Shown: positions 10,478 to 22,665 of the stretch, one piece after another
Position numbering within the stretch: the first letter of the stretch is position 1
How the letters are laid out: each line of letters begins with the position of its first letter
Origin: Lateolabrax maculatus
Taxonomy: Eukaryota; Chordata; Actinopteri; Acropomatiformes; Lateolabracidae
NCBI GenBank assembly: GCA_031216445.1
Contig: CM062205.1
Location: 23,081,501-23,145,500 of the forward strand
Direction of reading: 5' to 3'
DNA: 64,000 nucleotides
Notes under the pieces: generated by a model
The model's database searches: none
What the model was told of the DNA's origin: nothing
The model's input: only the letters and a program-made list of their open reading frames with translations
Translations under genes and position numbers: made by a program

Positions 10478-10999
10478 ACAGGTGAGAACAATAGCATTTA
10501 ATAGGCTGTTATTTTTTAGACAAAAACATTTATTTTAGACCTGGAGCTGATGTAGGTTTTTTTGTATGTTCAGGTGCTACAATTGATTGTAGGCTGAAGA
10601 AGAAACCTAAGGAGGATGAGAGTCCAGTGAAATGGACGTCACAAACGTTGCTAATTTTATGTTTGCTTTTTTAAAGCTGCTAAGCTGCAGCTAAATGTTT
10701 TATTTATGTTAAAGTGGGCTGGTTTTTATTTTAATTTTACACAAATATAGGAAGGACTCAAATAGGCTTGCATAGTTCACTGTTTAATTTATTTCAAAGT
10801 AGGCCTACACATGCTCACTGCACTTCTGTTTGTTGTATTCCATGGTTGTAACGGGTAAAATCTAAACAAAAATAAAACTTTATGTTTATTTAAGTTTATA
10901 AGCTGTGTTATGTTTTGCGGCTCCAGACTATTTTTCTTTAGCGAAAGGGGGGCAAAATGGCTCTTTTGATAATAAAGGTTGCAGACCCCTGATGGAGAC

Positions 11000-11380
11000 T
11001 ATCACAAGTTAATGTGGGTGTATCAGGCTTTGCCAGGTAACTCCACGCTGCATTTGAGCTGGGTGCAAACATTTACTCCTGACTGTTTCACCTGCAGGCT
11101 GTATGAAAGTAGAAACAGTTTGCAGTGTTTTGAACAGACATTGCCACAGTCACCTACATTGTCAATCCCTGTGGTCCTCGCTTTAAACTAATGTGCAGGT
11201 TGGACCTGTCAATCTATGAAGAGGACAAGCTCGATTAAAAAATATACGCAAGTAAACATTACAGTGACTTCTGGAGACGTTTTAGCAAAATGTTTTTTAC
11301 GTCTGCATAAAAAAAGACGAGTCCTATAACGCCATCACAACCACAGCTTCACACAGGAGAATATCACCAGATAATTCAAC
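11000..11380. other. Unassigned sequence
   Basis: Non-repetitive, no splice-consistent exon and no recognised repeat. Confidence 0.5.
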
Positions 11381-11451
11381 CACCAGTTAATCAACCACCA
11401 GTTAATCCAACCACCAGTTAACCAACCACCAGTTAATCAACCACCAGTTAA
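11376..11451. repeat. Short minisatellite, 16-17 bp unit
   Basis: About five tandem copies of a unit like caaccaccagttaat directly upstream of the exon-like segment at 11,461. Confidence 0.8.
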
Positions 11452-11460
11452 ACAGTCACA

Positions 11461-11482
11461 CCGCTGCAGAGACACCGACGAT
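11461..11482 (+). other. Possible leader exon end (unit 2)
   Basis: 'ccgctgcagagacaccgacg' plus AT is followed by a strong GTAAGT donor. The same segment with about 130 bp of conserved downstream sequence recurs at 31,581 ahead of unit 3, and homology between the copies begins at this block. Could be the 3' end of a first noncoding exon. Confidence 0.25.
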
Positions 11483-11589
11483 GTAAGTTTAATATTACTG
11501 TTTAAAGTTTAATGCACCACAATAACAGCATGTTACTGTACAGGCCTTCAGTCATTCTGGTTAATGCAGGTTATCAGTTGAACCCGCAA

Positions 11590-11790
11590 ATCTATATTTA
11601 GATTTATGTTTTATATCAATAATCTGCAAAGTAACTTGTAACTAAAGCTGTCAGATAAAAGTACAATATTTCCCTCTGAGATGTAGTGGAGTAAAAGTAG
11701 AAAGTAGCATTAAAAGAAAACACTCTAATTAAGTACAAGTACCTCCAAATTGTACTTAATTACAGTACTTTGGTAAATGCACTGAGTTAC
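11590..11790. repeat. MITE-like repeat, partial
   Basis: 3' half only, with 'ctgagatgtagtggagtaaa' and 'taaatgcactgagttacag'. Confidence 0.55.
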
Positions 11791-13030
11791 AGTCCAGCTG
11801 TAATCTGGTTGTTATTTCAGACCTCGTTGGATAAACAGGAACTAAATACTGTGTGGTTTCCTGTCACCATGTTGTCTCGTTTCCTGGTTTGTTGAACAGT
11901 TTCACTTTGTCTCGTTGACTTGTGACTGAGTACTTTTCAACATCTCAAGGTATTGTAACTATACGTTAATTAATCTTCTTCTATCATCTGTTTATTCAGT
12001 TATTGTATTCGATCTGAACAACCAAAGAAAAAAACAAGTGAGAATTTGGGGCTTTTTGGCGTCAAAAAGGAAAATGACTGTTTGCTTCAACCTTCCTGTT
12101 TTTATCTGAGAGTCATCGATTAAACAAGACAACCAAAAACTAAACTTATTCTAAATTTATTTCTGTTTTTCTGTTGTTTCACTTCAACACTTTGATCTGC
12201 TTCAACTGACAATTATTTAGTTTTTTTCACATGTGAAATAGAAATATTCCAAGTAAATCAGTAAAACGTGGCCGTAATTCTGTTTTTCTATTGTTTTAAT
12301 TTTTAAGTGTATAAGATGAATAAATTAATGACAAATGTGCAGAGAACAGCAGCTTGTCTTTCTATGTTAATTGCTGAAATGACAGTAATGTGATAGTTGT
12401 GTGTGGGTCAGGACACATTCACGAGGAGACCTGAGTTATTGATTTCTTTATAAATGTTTACTGATGGAGATTCAGGGCTCAGAATCCTCTACATGTGGTC
12501 TGAGAAAGCACAAAGGAGTCAGTAATACTGCCAGAATTTCAGACTATTTTAAGGAACTGTGTAGACAAAACAAGTTGCCAAAGACTTAAAAGTTTCCAGA
12601 TGACAATCGTGGGACGCAAAGCTGAAGTGACAAAAAAACTAAAAATATACTGTCCAATATGGGGGTCCATCAGTGCCAAAATTACATCGTTTGTCTATGT
12701 CGACTGAACATGTAACAAAACATTTGTCTGTCTATTCATGTTTGAACTGTTCTTCAGGCGTCTTGTTGCGCTCCTGTTGTCTCACTGTTTCCTCTCCATG
12801 TGTCTGATTGTGTCGTTTTGATATTTCCAAAAACAAAAAAGAAAGAAAACAGAGGTCCAGGTTAGCTGTCCATCAGTGTGCGGCTCATTCTGTGATGAAA
12901 TGATTTGACTGAACATGGGAAAAACATTTATTTGTGTCAGTTCAATTTTAAACTTAAACTCAGTTTAAACTCATTTGACTTTGTCCTGTTGTCAGACTGT
13001 GTTAGAGCACAGGAGACGCCATTTTGGAAC
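11790..13030. other. Diverged intron-like copy of the cluster unit
   Basis: Contains old versions of unit sequence (for example 'cacttcaacactttgatct', and 'acttttcaacatctcaagg' resembling the 19-nt 5' exon). No A or B exon is preserved. Confidence 0.4.
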
Positions 13031-13320
13031 TGACAATAGCAGCTGGTAAAGCTGGAGCTCATTTTAATGACTTCATATACTGCTGGGTAGTTTAATCTAC
13101 AACAATATATCACTATTTATTATTAGATTTATGTTTTGTATCAATAATCTGCAAAGTAACTTGTAACTAAAACTGTCAGATAAAAGTACAATATTTCCCT
13201 CTGAGATGTAGTGGAGTAAAAGTAGAAAGTAGCATTAAAAGAAAACACTCTAGTAAAGTACAAGTACCTCCAAATTGTACTTAATTACAGTACTTTGGTA
13301 AATGCACTGAGTTACAGTCC
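13030..13320. repeat. MITE-like repeat, partial
   Basis: Shares 'agctggtaaagctggagct' and 'taaatgcactgagttacag' blocks. Confidence 0.55.
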
Positions 13321-13508
13321 AGCTGTAATCTGGTTGTTCATTTCTGTTCAGCTAATACACAATTACATGGATCAATACATTATTGGATGGATTCTTTAAA
13401 CGCATTTTTAGGACTTGGACCTAAATAAGGAAGAAGTTTCAGTCACTATGTTGTTGTTGTGTCTGTTTAGTTTCACTTTTGCCATTTTCTCTCTGACTTG
13501 TGTCGCAG

Positions 13509-13527
13509 TGTTTTTCACCATCTAAAG
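13509..13527 (+). other. Putative 5' noncoding exon, unit 2
   Basis: Identical 19-nt block after tgtcgcag and before gtaatg, as at 411. It is the nearest well-formed 5' exon upstream of A3. Related blocks inside each later A unit have a weaker GTTTTG donor. Confidence 0.35.
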
Positions 13528-13980
13528 GTAATGTAACTACGTGTTTTATATACTTTAATTAATCTTATTATATCATCTGTTAATTCAATTATTATATTCA
13601 ACCTGAACAACAAAGAAAGATAACAACAGGCGACACTTTTCATTTCTAAGACTCTGAAACAGAAAAACCCTGCAGATGTTGTCTTGATGTAACTTCTCTG
13701 TGGGATCAGGAGCTCAGCCTGTTTTAAAAGTTTCTTTCTGTTGTTACTTGATGAAATGTCAGATATGTGATCGTGTGGGTCAGGAACAGGCTTGGTTTTG
13801 TCTTCGTTTAATACTGAAACCAGGTAATAAACTGTGTTGTTCCATCTGTGCTGAAATGATGTCGACTGAACATGGGACTAAACTTTTATTTGTGACAGTT
13901 CAACTTTAAACTTAAACTCAGTTGACTTTGTCGTGTTGTCTGACTGTGTTAGACAGAGCGCAGGAGACACCAACATAGAG

Positions 13981-13982
<2 letters not shown>

Positions 13983-14017
<35 letters not shown>
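13983..14017. repeat. (CA)n microsatellite
   Basis: About 35 bp of CA within the duplicate of 602-1100. Confidence 0.9.
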
Positions 14018-14021
<4 letters not shown>

Positions 14022-14304
14022 GTGAAGGGAAGCAGTCAGTGATAGAGCTGCACAAACTGCTCTCTGCTGGGCAGGTTTCTAACTGCAGCCTAACTGGACT
14101 TGATTAGAACAAATGGAACAAACAGACTAAATGTCTACAACATGTTTAGGTCTGTACCCTCATATTACTTCATATTGTATTTATATTGTATTATATATCT
14201 ACAGCAGAGTTGTAGCACTGCTGTCACTCAGTCAGAGGCCCCTGGAGCCTTTTATTCATCTCAAATACTTTAGAACAAGTTTCTAAAGACTTTAAAGTTG
14301 TTGG

Positions 14305-14860
14305 TGGAAGAAACATTCAGATCTTTAACTTAAGTAAAAGTATTAATACCTCCGTGTACAAATACTCTGTTACAAGTTAAAGTCCTGCATTCAAAATCTT
14401 ACATGAGTAAAAGTACACGAGTATAAGCATAAAATAAACTTAAAGTACGAAAAAAAGTACTAATTATACAAAATTTGTGATTTCAGATTAATGTAAGATA
14501 TATTGTGTAACTGGATTATAATTATTGATACATTCATGTGTTCATCACTTTAATGTTGCAGCTGGTAAAGCTGGAGCTCATTTTAATGACTTCATATACT
14601 GCTGGGTAGTTTAATTTGTAACAATATATCACAATTTATTAGTTTTTATATTATTGTATTATTAGATTTATATTCTGTATTAATCTTTAAACATGCAAAG
14701 TAACTTGTAACTAAACTGTCAGATAAAAGTACAATATTTCCCTCTGAGATGTAGTGGAGTAAAAGTAGAAAGTAGCATTAAAAGAAAACACTCTAGTAAA
14801 GTACAAGTACCTCCAAATTGTACTTAATTACAGTACTTTGGTAAATGCACTGAGTTACAG
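14305..14860. repeat. MITE-like repeat (AAGTAAAAGTAC family)
   Basis: Nearly full copy, parallel to 1,249-1,740, from 'ggtggaagaaacattcagat' to 'taaatgcactgagttacag'. Confidence 0.6.
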
Positions 14861-15596
14861 TCCAGCTGTAATCTGGTTGTTATTTCAGACCTCGTTGGAT
14901 AAACCAGGAACTAAATGCTGAAGTGTTTTTCTGTCACCATGTTGTTGTGACTGTATCTGTACCTGGTTGAAGGACAAAGTGTTTTTCACCTTCTAAAGGT
15001 TTTGTAACTAACAAAATGTTTTATATACTTTAATTAATCTTGTTGTATCTAATGGCCGGCGTTCGTGTTTTTTTTTTTTTCAATTATTTCATTCAAGCTG
15101 AACAACAACAAAAAAACAGAAAAACAAGTGAGAATTCAGTTTTTTGTAGGCTTCAAAAAAGGAAAATGACTGAGTGCTTTACTGTTTTCATCTGGGAAAG
15201 ATTCATCAATTGCAGTATCATAAGAAAGAAAACCAAAACACAATTCATTCATCTGTTTTTCTGTTGTTTCACTTCAACACTTTGATCTGCTTCAACTGAC
15301 AATTATTTTGTTGTTTGATCAAAAACTGTGAATAGAAATATTCCAAGTAAATCAGTAAAACATGTTGCTGTAACTCTTTTTCTGTATGTTTTTTTTAATT
15401 TTTAAGAAGATAAAATAAAAAAATAATGACAAATGTGCAGTGAGCTCAGCATGGTTTAAAAGTTTCTTCCTATTGTTAATTGCTGAAATGACAGTAATGT
15501 GATTAATTGATAACTGGTCTCAGTCCTACTGAGGAAATGGAGATCACTCAGCTCTCCACCATCTTTAGTCAAACCTCTCTGTGTGTTGTGTTACAG

Positions 15597-15698
15597 TCCA
15601 GAGCTGCAGAGACCAGAATCTGCAGGACTCAAGATGGATGAATGGAGGAAAAGGTCAGCAGACTGGCTCAGATCAAATGACACATGGGCTGTTTCATG
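15597..15698 (+). CDS. Exon A3 (unit 2), likely start exon
   Basis: 102 nt, phase 2-2. ATG at 15,634 in a strong context (AAGATGG). The peptide from the ATG is MDEWRKRSADWLRSNDTWAV plus SW. It is preceded by the noncoding 5' exon at 13,509, so translation plausibly starts here. Essentially the same sequence as A5. Confidence 0.5.
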
Positions 15699-16072
15699 GT
15701 AAGTCATTATTATGTTACTTTCTAGTTTCAGTATCTATGTTAGTTGACGTGCTGCTGTTGCTGTGTGACCTGTGTAATTTGAATTTGTATCCACACTGAC
15801 AGACAGTAAAGTCAGTAAAATCAACTTATTAGGGCCTTTGCAGCCTCTTAATATTCCTGTTATTCTGGAATAATCTGATAATAATTCATGTTACAGTGAG
15901 AAGTAGGAGGAAACTACTTTGAAAAGAGGAGAGAATCATTCAGTGGGAACAGAATCAACTTTACTGAACTTTTCTGATTCCTACTTGGTAGTTTCTGTGT
16001 ATCCAGCATTTGCTGCGGCCGGATGGTTAACATCTAATTTCACCCTGCTGCTTTTTCTCTCTTTTCTATCAG

Positions 16073-16180
16073 GAGTCAATTAAGCAGCGGATATTCCTTT
16101 ACATCCGGTCTGTCCTTCAAGAGTGATGAGTCAAAAGAAAACACCCTCATTGATTTCAAAGAAAGATGGTCCCATCTCAG
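16073..16180 (+). CDS. Exon B3 (unit 2)
   Basis: 108 nt, phase 2-2: SQLSSGYSFTSGLSFKSDES, then KENTLIDFKERWSHL. Matches B5. Confidence 0.5.
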
Positions 16181-16225
16181 GTGAGCTTTTGTTAATGTTA
16201 AAATGTAACTGCAGTCATTAACATG

Positions 16226-16228
<3 letters not shown>

Positions 16229-16275
<47 letters not shown>
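16229..16275. repeat. (CA)n microsatellite
   Basis: Lies about 50 bp 3' of the B3 donor. The same placement is seen after B4, B5, B6 and B10. Confidence 0.9.
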
Positions 16276-16276
<1 letters not shown>

Positions 16277-16664
16277 TCTGTTATCCAGTCTGGGACAATA
16301 AACGTCTGTTATGATCTGTGCTACAAGTCTACAGGTCAGGTTGAAATACAGAATGAGTCCTTATGAAGCTCTGTAGCAGAAGATCAGTTGTCAGGCCCCA
16401 GGTCAGCTGCTGGCTGGTTTTCAGGAGTGAAGATGTGATTTAAACTGATTTCTCATAAAGTCAGTGTTCGTACTGGACCAATGTATTCTTAAGTTTATCT
16501 GAAGGTAATATGAGGTTTCAGCCGTCTGAGTTACACAAACCAAGCAGATATCTTCCAAAAAACTTATTTCTTCTGTTTTGTTTCACTTCAACACTTTGAT
16601 CTGCTTCAGTTGAGAAATATTTTGTTGTTTCACATATGAAATAGAAATATTCCAAGTAAATCAG

Positions 16665-17035
16665 TAAAAACAAAAAAAAGAAACAAACTTATAGTATCAA
16701 AAATAAAAGTACTAACTATGCAAAAATGTTAATTTCAGAATAATATACTTTGTATTATTGGATTATAATTATTGATGCATTTGTGTTCATCAATAAATGT
16801 TGCAGCTGGTAAAGGTGGAGCTCATTTGAATTACTTTTTACTGCTGGGTAGTTTAATCTATACCAATATATCACAAATATGTGATTCATGTTTTGTATTA
16901 ATCTGAATATGCAAAGTAAGATGTAGTGGAGTAAAAGTAGAAAGTAGCATTAAAAGAAAACACTCTAGTAAAGTACAAGTACCTCCAAATTGAACTTAAT
17001 TACAGTACTTTGGTAAATGCACTGAGTTACAGTCC
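16665..17035. repeat. MITE-like repeat
   Basis: Copy with internal deletion, nearly the same as 21,052-21,415, in line with the larger duplication. Confidence 0.55.
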
Positions 17036-17758
17036 AGCTGTAATCTGGTTGTTATTTCAGACCTCGTTGGATAAACCAGGAACTAAATGCTGAAGTGTTT
17101 TTCTGTCACCATGTTGTTGTGACTGTATCTGTACCTGGTTGAAGGACAAAGTGTTTTTCACCTTCTAAAGGTTTTGTAACTAACAAAGTGTTTTATATAC
17201 TTTAATTAAACTAATGGCCGGCGTTCGTGTTTTTTTTTTTTTCAATTATTTCATTCAAGCTGAACAACAACAAAAAAACAGAAAAACAAGTGAGAATTCA
17301 GTTTTTTGTAGGCTTCAAAAAAGGAAAATGACTGAGTGCTTTACTGTTTTCATCTGGGAAAGATTCATCAATTGCAGTATCATAAGAAAGAAAACCAAAA
17401 CACAATTCATTCATCTGTTTTTCTGTTGTTTCACTTCAACACTTTGATCTGCTTCAACTGACAATTATTTTGTTGTTTGATCAAAAACTGTGAATAGAAA
17501 TATTCCAAGTAAATCAGTAAAACATGTGGCTGTAACTCTTTTTCTGTATGTTTTTTTTAATTTTTAAGAAGATAAAATAAAAAAATAATGACAAATGTGC
17601 AGTGAGCTCAGCATGGTTTAAAAGTTTCTTCCTATTGTTAATTGCTGAAATGACAGTAATGTGATTAACTGATAACTGGTCTCAGTCCTACTGAGGAAAT
17701 GGAGATCACTCAGCTCTCCACCATCTTTAGTCAAACCTCTCTGTGTGTTGTGTTACAG

Positions 17759-17860
17759 TCCAGAGCAGCAGAGACCAGAATCTGCAGGACGCAGGATGAA
17801 TGTGGAGGACAACAAGTCAACAGACTGGCTCAGATTGTTTGCCAACAACAGTCTTCTAGA
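17759..17860 (+). CDS. Exon A4 (unit 2)
   Basis: 102 nt, phase 2-2, in-frame ATG (MNVEDNKSTDWLRLFANNSL). The upstream 19-nt block here has the weaker donor, so A4 is more likely internal. Confidence 0.45.
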
Positions 17861-18231
17861 GTAAGTCATTATGTTGCTTTGTAATTTCAGTATCTATGTT
17901 AGTTGACGTGCTGCTGTTGCTGTGTGACCTGTGTAATTTGAATTTGTATCCACACTGACAGACAGTAAAGTCAGTAAAATCAACTTATTAGGGCCTTTGC
18001 AGCCTCTTAATATTCCTGTTATTCTGGAATAATCTGATAATAATTCATGTTACAGTGAGAAGTAGGAGGAAACTACTTTAAAAAGAGGAGAGAATCATTC
18101 AGTGGGAACAGAATCAACTTTACTGAACTTTTCTGATTCCTACTTGGTAGTTTCTGTGTATCCAGCAGTTGCTGCGGCCGGATGGTTAACATCTAATTTC
18201 ACCCTGCTGCTTTTTCTCTCTTTTCTATCAG

Positions 18232-18339
18232 GAGTCATATAAGCAGCAGATATTCCTCTACATCCATTCTGTCCTTCAAGAGAGATGAGTCAAAAGAAAA
18301 CACCCTCATTGATTTCAAAGAAAGATGGTCCCATCTCAG
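18232..18339 (+). CDS. Exon B4 (unit 2)
   Basis: 108 nt, phase 2-2: SHISSRYSSTSILSFKRDES, then KENTLIDFKERWSHL. Confidence 0.5.
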
Positions 18340-18384
18340 GTGAGCTTTTGTTAATGTTAAAATGTAACTGCAGTCATTAACATG

Positions 18385-18388
<4 letters not shown>

Positions 18389-18466
<78 letters not shown>
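18389..18466. repeat. (CA)n microsatellite, long allele
   Basis: About 78 bp of pure CA 3' of B4; homologous tracts after B3 and B5 are about 47 bp. Confidence 0.95.
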
Positions 18467-18469
<3 letters not shown>

Positions 18470-18817
18470 TGTTATCCAGTCTGGGACAATAAACGTCTGT
18501 TATGATCTGTGCTACAAGTCTACAGGTCAGGTTGAAATACAGAATGAGTCCTTATGAAGCTCTGTAGCAGAAGATCAGTTGTCAGGCCCCAGGTCAGCTG
18601 CTGGATGGTTTTCAGGAGTGAAGATGTGATTTAAACTGATCTCTCATAAAGTCAGTGTTCGTACTGGACCAATGTATTCTTAAATTTATCTCAAGGTAAT
18701 ATGAGGTTTCAGCCGTCTGAGTTACACAAATCCAGCAGATATCTTCCAAAGTTTAATTTTGGAGTAAATTGAACTTTACAATTTCAGATTTGGAGTGATC
18801 TTTTGGAGTAAATCAGT

Positions 18818-19170
18818 AAAAAAAGAAATATACTTACAGTACCAAGAAAGTACAAATTATACAAAATGGCTAATTTCAGAATAATGTGTATATATTATTA
18901 TATTATAATTATTGATGCATTCATGTGTTCATCACTTTAATGTTGCAGCTGGTAAAGCTGGAGCTCATTTTAATTACTTCATATACTGCTGGTTAGTTTA
19001 ATCTATGAATCTGCAAAGTAACTTGTAACTAAAACTGTCAGATAAAAGTACAATATTTCCCTCTGAGATGTAGTGGAGTAAAAGTAGAAAGTAGCATTAA
19101 AAGAAAACACTCTAGTAAAGTACAAGTACCTCCAAAATGGACTTAATTACAGAACTTTGGTAAATGCACT
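18818..19170. repeat. MITE-like repeat
   Basis: Shared blocks 'cagctggtaaagctggagct', 'ctgagatgtagtggagtaaa' and 'taaatgcactgagttacag'. Confidence 0.55.
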
Positions 19171-19975
19171 GAGTTACAGTCCAGCTGTAATCTGGTTGTT
19201 ATTTCAGACCTCGTTGGATAAACCAGGAACTAAATGCTGAAGTGTTTTTCTGTCACCATGTTGTTGTGACTGTATCTGTACCTGGTTGAAGGACAAAGTG
19301 TTTTTCACCTTCTAAAGGTTTTGTAACTAACAAAGTGTTTTATATACTTTAATTAAACTAATGACCAGCGTCTGTGTTTCTGTTTTTTCAATTATTTCAT
19401 TCAAGTTGAACAACAACAAAAAAACTGAAATCAAGTCAGAATTCAGTTTTTTGTAGGCGTCAACAAAGGAAAATGACTGAGTGCTTTACTGTTTTCATCT
19501 GGGAAAGATTCATCAATTGCAGTATCATAAGAAGGAAAACCAAAACACAATTCATTCATCTGTTTTTCTGTTGTTTCACTTCAACACTTTGATCTGCTTC
19601 AACTGACAATTATATTGTTGTTTCACATGTGAAATAGAAATATTCCAAATAAATCAGTAGAACACGTGGCTGTAATTCTGTTTCTCCATTTTTCTTAATT
19701 ATAAAGAAGAAAAAATGAAAAAATATTGACAAATGTGCAGATAACAGCAGCAAATTCTCTCTTCTGAGTAGCTGCAACCTGCAGATGTTGACTTGATGTA
19801 ACTACACTGTCAGATCAGTGAGCTCAGCATGGTTTAAAAGTTTTCTTTCTATTGTTAATTGCTGAAATGACAGTAATGTGATTAATTGATAACTGGTCTC
19901 AGTCCTACTGAGGAAATGGAGATCACTCAGCTCTCCACCATCTTTAGTCAAACCTCTCTGTGTGTTGTGTTACAG

Positions 19976-20077
19976 TCCAGAGCAGCAGAGACCAGAATCT
20001 GCAGGACTCAAGATGGATGAATGGAGGAAAAGGTCAGCAGACTGGCTCAGATCAAATGACACATGGGCTGTTTCATG
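19976..20077 (+). CDS. Exon A5 (unit 2)
   Basis: 102 nt, phase 2-2, encoding the same peptide as A3 from the ATG onwards (MDEWRKRSADWLRSNDTWAV). About 4.38 kb downstream of A3, so a copy from a two-unit duplication. Confidence 0.45.
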
Positions 20078-20451
20078 GTAAGTCATTATTATGTTACTTT
20101 CTAGTTTCAGTATCTATGTTAGTTGACGTGCTGCTGTTGCTGTGTGACCTGTGTAATTTGAATTTGTATCCACACTGACAGACAGTAAAGTCAGTAAAAT
20201 CAACTTATTAGGGCCTTTGCAGCCTCTTAATATTCCTGTTATTCTGGAATAATCTGATAATAATTCATGTTACAGTGAGAAGTAGGAGGAAACTACTTTG
20301 AAAAGAGGAGAGAATCATTCAGTGGGAACAGAATCAACTTTACTGAACTTTTCTGATTCCTACTTGGTAGTTTCTGTGTATCCAGCATTTGCTGCGGCCG
20401 GATGGTTAACATCTAATTTCACCCTGCTGCTTTTTCTCTCTTTTCTATCAG

Positions 20452-20559
20452 GAGTCAATTAAGCAGCGGATATTCCTTTACATCCGGTCTGTCCTTCAAG
20501 AGTGATGAGTCAAAAGAAAACACCCTCATTGATTTCAAAGAAAGATGGTCCCATCTCAG
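20452..20559 (+). CDS. Exon B5 (unit 2)
   Basis: 108 nt, phase 2-2, same peptide as B3. Confidence 0.5.
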
Positions 20560-20603
20560 GTGAGCTTTTGTTAATGTTAAAATGTAACTGCAACATTAAC
20601 ATG

Positions 20604-20606
<3 letters not shown>

Positions 20607-20653
<47 letters not shown>
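20607..20653. repeat. (CA)n microsatellite
   Basis: CA tract 3' of B5. Confidence 0.9.
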
Positions 20654-20658
<5 letters not shown>

Positions 20659-21051
20659 TCTGTTATCCAGTCTGGGACAATAAACGTCTGTTATGATCTG
20701 TGCTACAAGTCTACAGCTCAGGTTGAAATACAGAATGAGTCCTTATGAAGCTCTGTAGCAGAAGATCAGTTGTCAGGCCCCAGGTCAGCTGCTGGCTGGT
20801 TTTCAGGAGTGAAGATGTGATTTAAACTGATTTCTCATAAAGTCAGTGTTCGTACTGGACCAATGTATTCTTAAGTTTATCTGAAGGTAATATGAGGTTT
20901 CAGCCGTCTGAGTTACACAAACCAAGCAGATATCTTCCAAAAAACTTATTTCTTCTGTTTTGTTTCACTTCAACACTTTGATCTGCTTCAGTTGAGAAAT
21001 ATTTTGTTGTTTCACATATGAAATAGAAATATTCCAAGTAAATCAGTAAAA

Positions 21052-21415
21052 ACAAAAAAAAGAAACAAACTTATAGTATCAAAAATAAAAGTACTAACTA
21101 TGCAAAAATGTTAATTTCAGAATAATATACTTTGTATTATTGGATTATAATTATTGATGCATTTGTGTTCATCAATAAATGTTGCAGCTGGTAAAGGTGG
21201 AGCTCATTTGAATTACTTTTTACTGCTGGGTAGTTTAATCTATACCAATATATCACAAATATGTGATTCATGTTTTGTATTAATCTGAATATGCAAAGTA
21301 AGATGTAGTGGAGTAAAAGTAGAAAGTAGCATTAAAAGAAAACACTCTAGTAAAGTACAAGTACCTCCAAATTGTACTTAATTACAGTACTTTGGTAAAT
21401 GCACTGAGTTACAGT
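21052..21415. repeat. MITE-like repeat
   Basis: Near copy of 16,665-17,035. Confidence 0.55.
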
Positions 21416-22141
21416 CCAGCTGTAATCTGGTTGTTATTTCAGACCTCGTTGGATAAACCAGGAACTAAATGCTGAAGTGTTTTTCTGTCACCATGTTGTT
21501 GTGACTGTATCTGTACCTGGTTGAAGGACAAAGTGTTTTTCACCTTCTAAAGGTTTTGTAACTAACAAAGTGTTTTATATACTTTAATTAAACTAATGAC
21601 CAGCGTCTGTGTTTCTTTTTTTTTCAATTATTTCATTCAAGTTGAACAACATAAAAAAACACAAAAAAACAAGTCAGAATTCAGTTTTTTGTAGGCGTCA
21701 AAAAGGAAAATGACTGAGTGCTTCACTGTTTTCATCTGGGAAAGGTTCATCAATTACAGTATCATAAGAAAGAAAACCAAAACACAATTCATTCATCTGT
21801 TTTTCTGTTGTTTCACTTCAACACTTTGATCTGCTTCAACTGACAATTATATTGTTGTTTGATCAAAGACTGTGAAATAGAAATATTCCAAGTAAATCAG
21901 TAAAACATGTTGCTGTAACTCTTTTTCTGTATTTTTTTTTTAATTTTTAAGAAGATAAAATAAAAAAATAATGACAAATGTGCAGTGAGCTCAGCATGGT
22001 TTAAAAGTTTCTTCCTATTGTTAATTGCTGAAATGACAGTAATGTGATTAATTGATAACTGGTCTCAGTCCTACTGAGGAAATGGAGATCACTCAGCTCT
22101 CCACCATCTTTAGTCAAACCTCTCTGTGTGTTGTGTTACAG

Positions 22142-22231
22142 TCCAGAGCAGCAGAGACCAGAATCTGCAGGACGCAGGAGGAAAAGGTCAACAGACAGCC
22201 ACGGATTGCCTGCCAAACACAGTCTTCCAAA
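22142..22231 (+). CDS. Exon A6 (unit 2), shortened
   Basis: 90 nt, phase 2-2. ATG replaced by AGG and 12 nt deleted in frame compared with A4: after PEQQRPESAGRR it reads RKRSTDSHGLPAKHSLPK. Internal use only. Confidence 0.45.
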
Positions 22232-22605
22232 GTAAGTCATTATTATGTTTCTTTCTAGTTTCAGTATCTATGTTAGTTGACGTGCTGCTGTTGCTGTGTG
22301 ACCTGTGTAATTTGAACTTGTATCCACACTGACAGACAGTAAAGTCAGTAAAATCAACTTATTAGGGCCTTTGCAGCCTCTTAATATTCCTGTTATTCTG
22401 GAATAATCTGATAATAATTCATGTTACAGTGAGAAGTAGGAGGAAACTACTTTAAAAAGAGGAGAGAATCATTCAGTGGGAACAGAATCAACTTTACTGA
22501 ACTTTTCTGATTCCTACTTGGTAGTTTCTGTGTATCCAGCATTTGCTGCGGCCGGATGGTTAACATCTAATTTCACCCTGCTGCTTTTTCTCTCTTTTCT
22601 ATCAG

Positions 22606-22665
22606 AAAACGTCTCAAGGAGTCAATGGGTCCAATCCCTGATTTTATAGAATGCTCCAATCGCAG
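22606..22665 (+). CDS. Exon B6 (unit 2), divergent short form
   Basis: 60 nt between atcag and gtaaac, phase 2-2: KRLKESMGPIPDFIECSNR. The intron on its 5' side is the normal B flank, yet the exon shares almost nothing with B3-B5. SMGPIPDF is the closest match in the window to the SMxxPIxF core of teleost NLR N-terminal repeats. Confidence 0.45.

Larger units (their letters stand above)
8240..10991 (+). mobile_element. hAT DNA transposon with TIRs and TSD
   Basis: A 2,752-bp element begins CAGGGGTCGGC and ends GCAGACCCCTG, so the 11-bp ends are inverted repeats with one mismatch. It is flanked by 8-bp target duplications, atgtagac (8,232-8,239) and atggagac (10,992-10,999), with one mismatch. 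An 8-bp duplication and CAGGGG-type ends are hallmarks of hAT elements. It carries one transposase gene in + orientation, broken at the C-terminus. It inserted between units 1 and 2 of the exon cluster. Confidence 0.9.

Noticed and set aside
17214..17447. 77-81 codon ORFs starting MAGVRVFFFFNYF at 15,040 and 17,214
   Set aside because: Homologous units at 1,920, 4,200, 19,360 and 21,600 have different starts and no such frame; runs of T create the Phe tract. Intron sequence.
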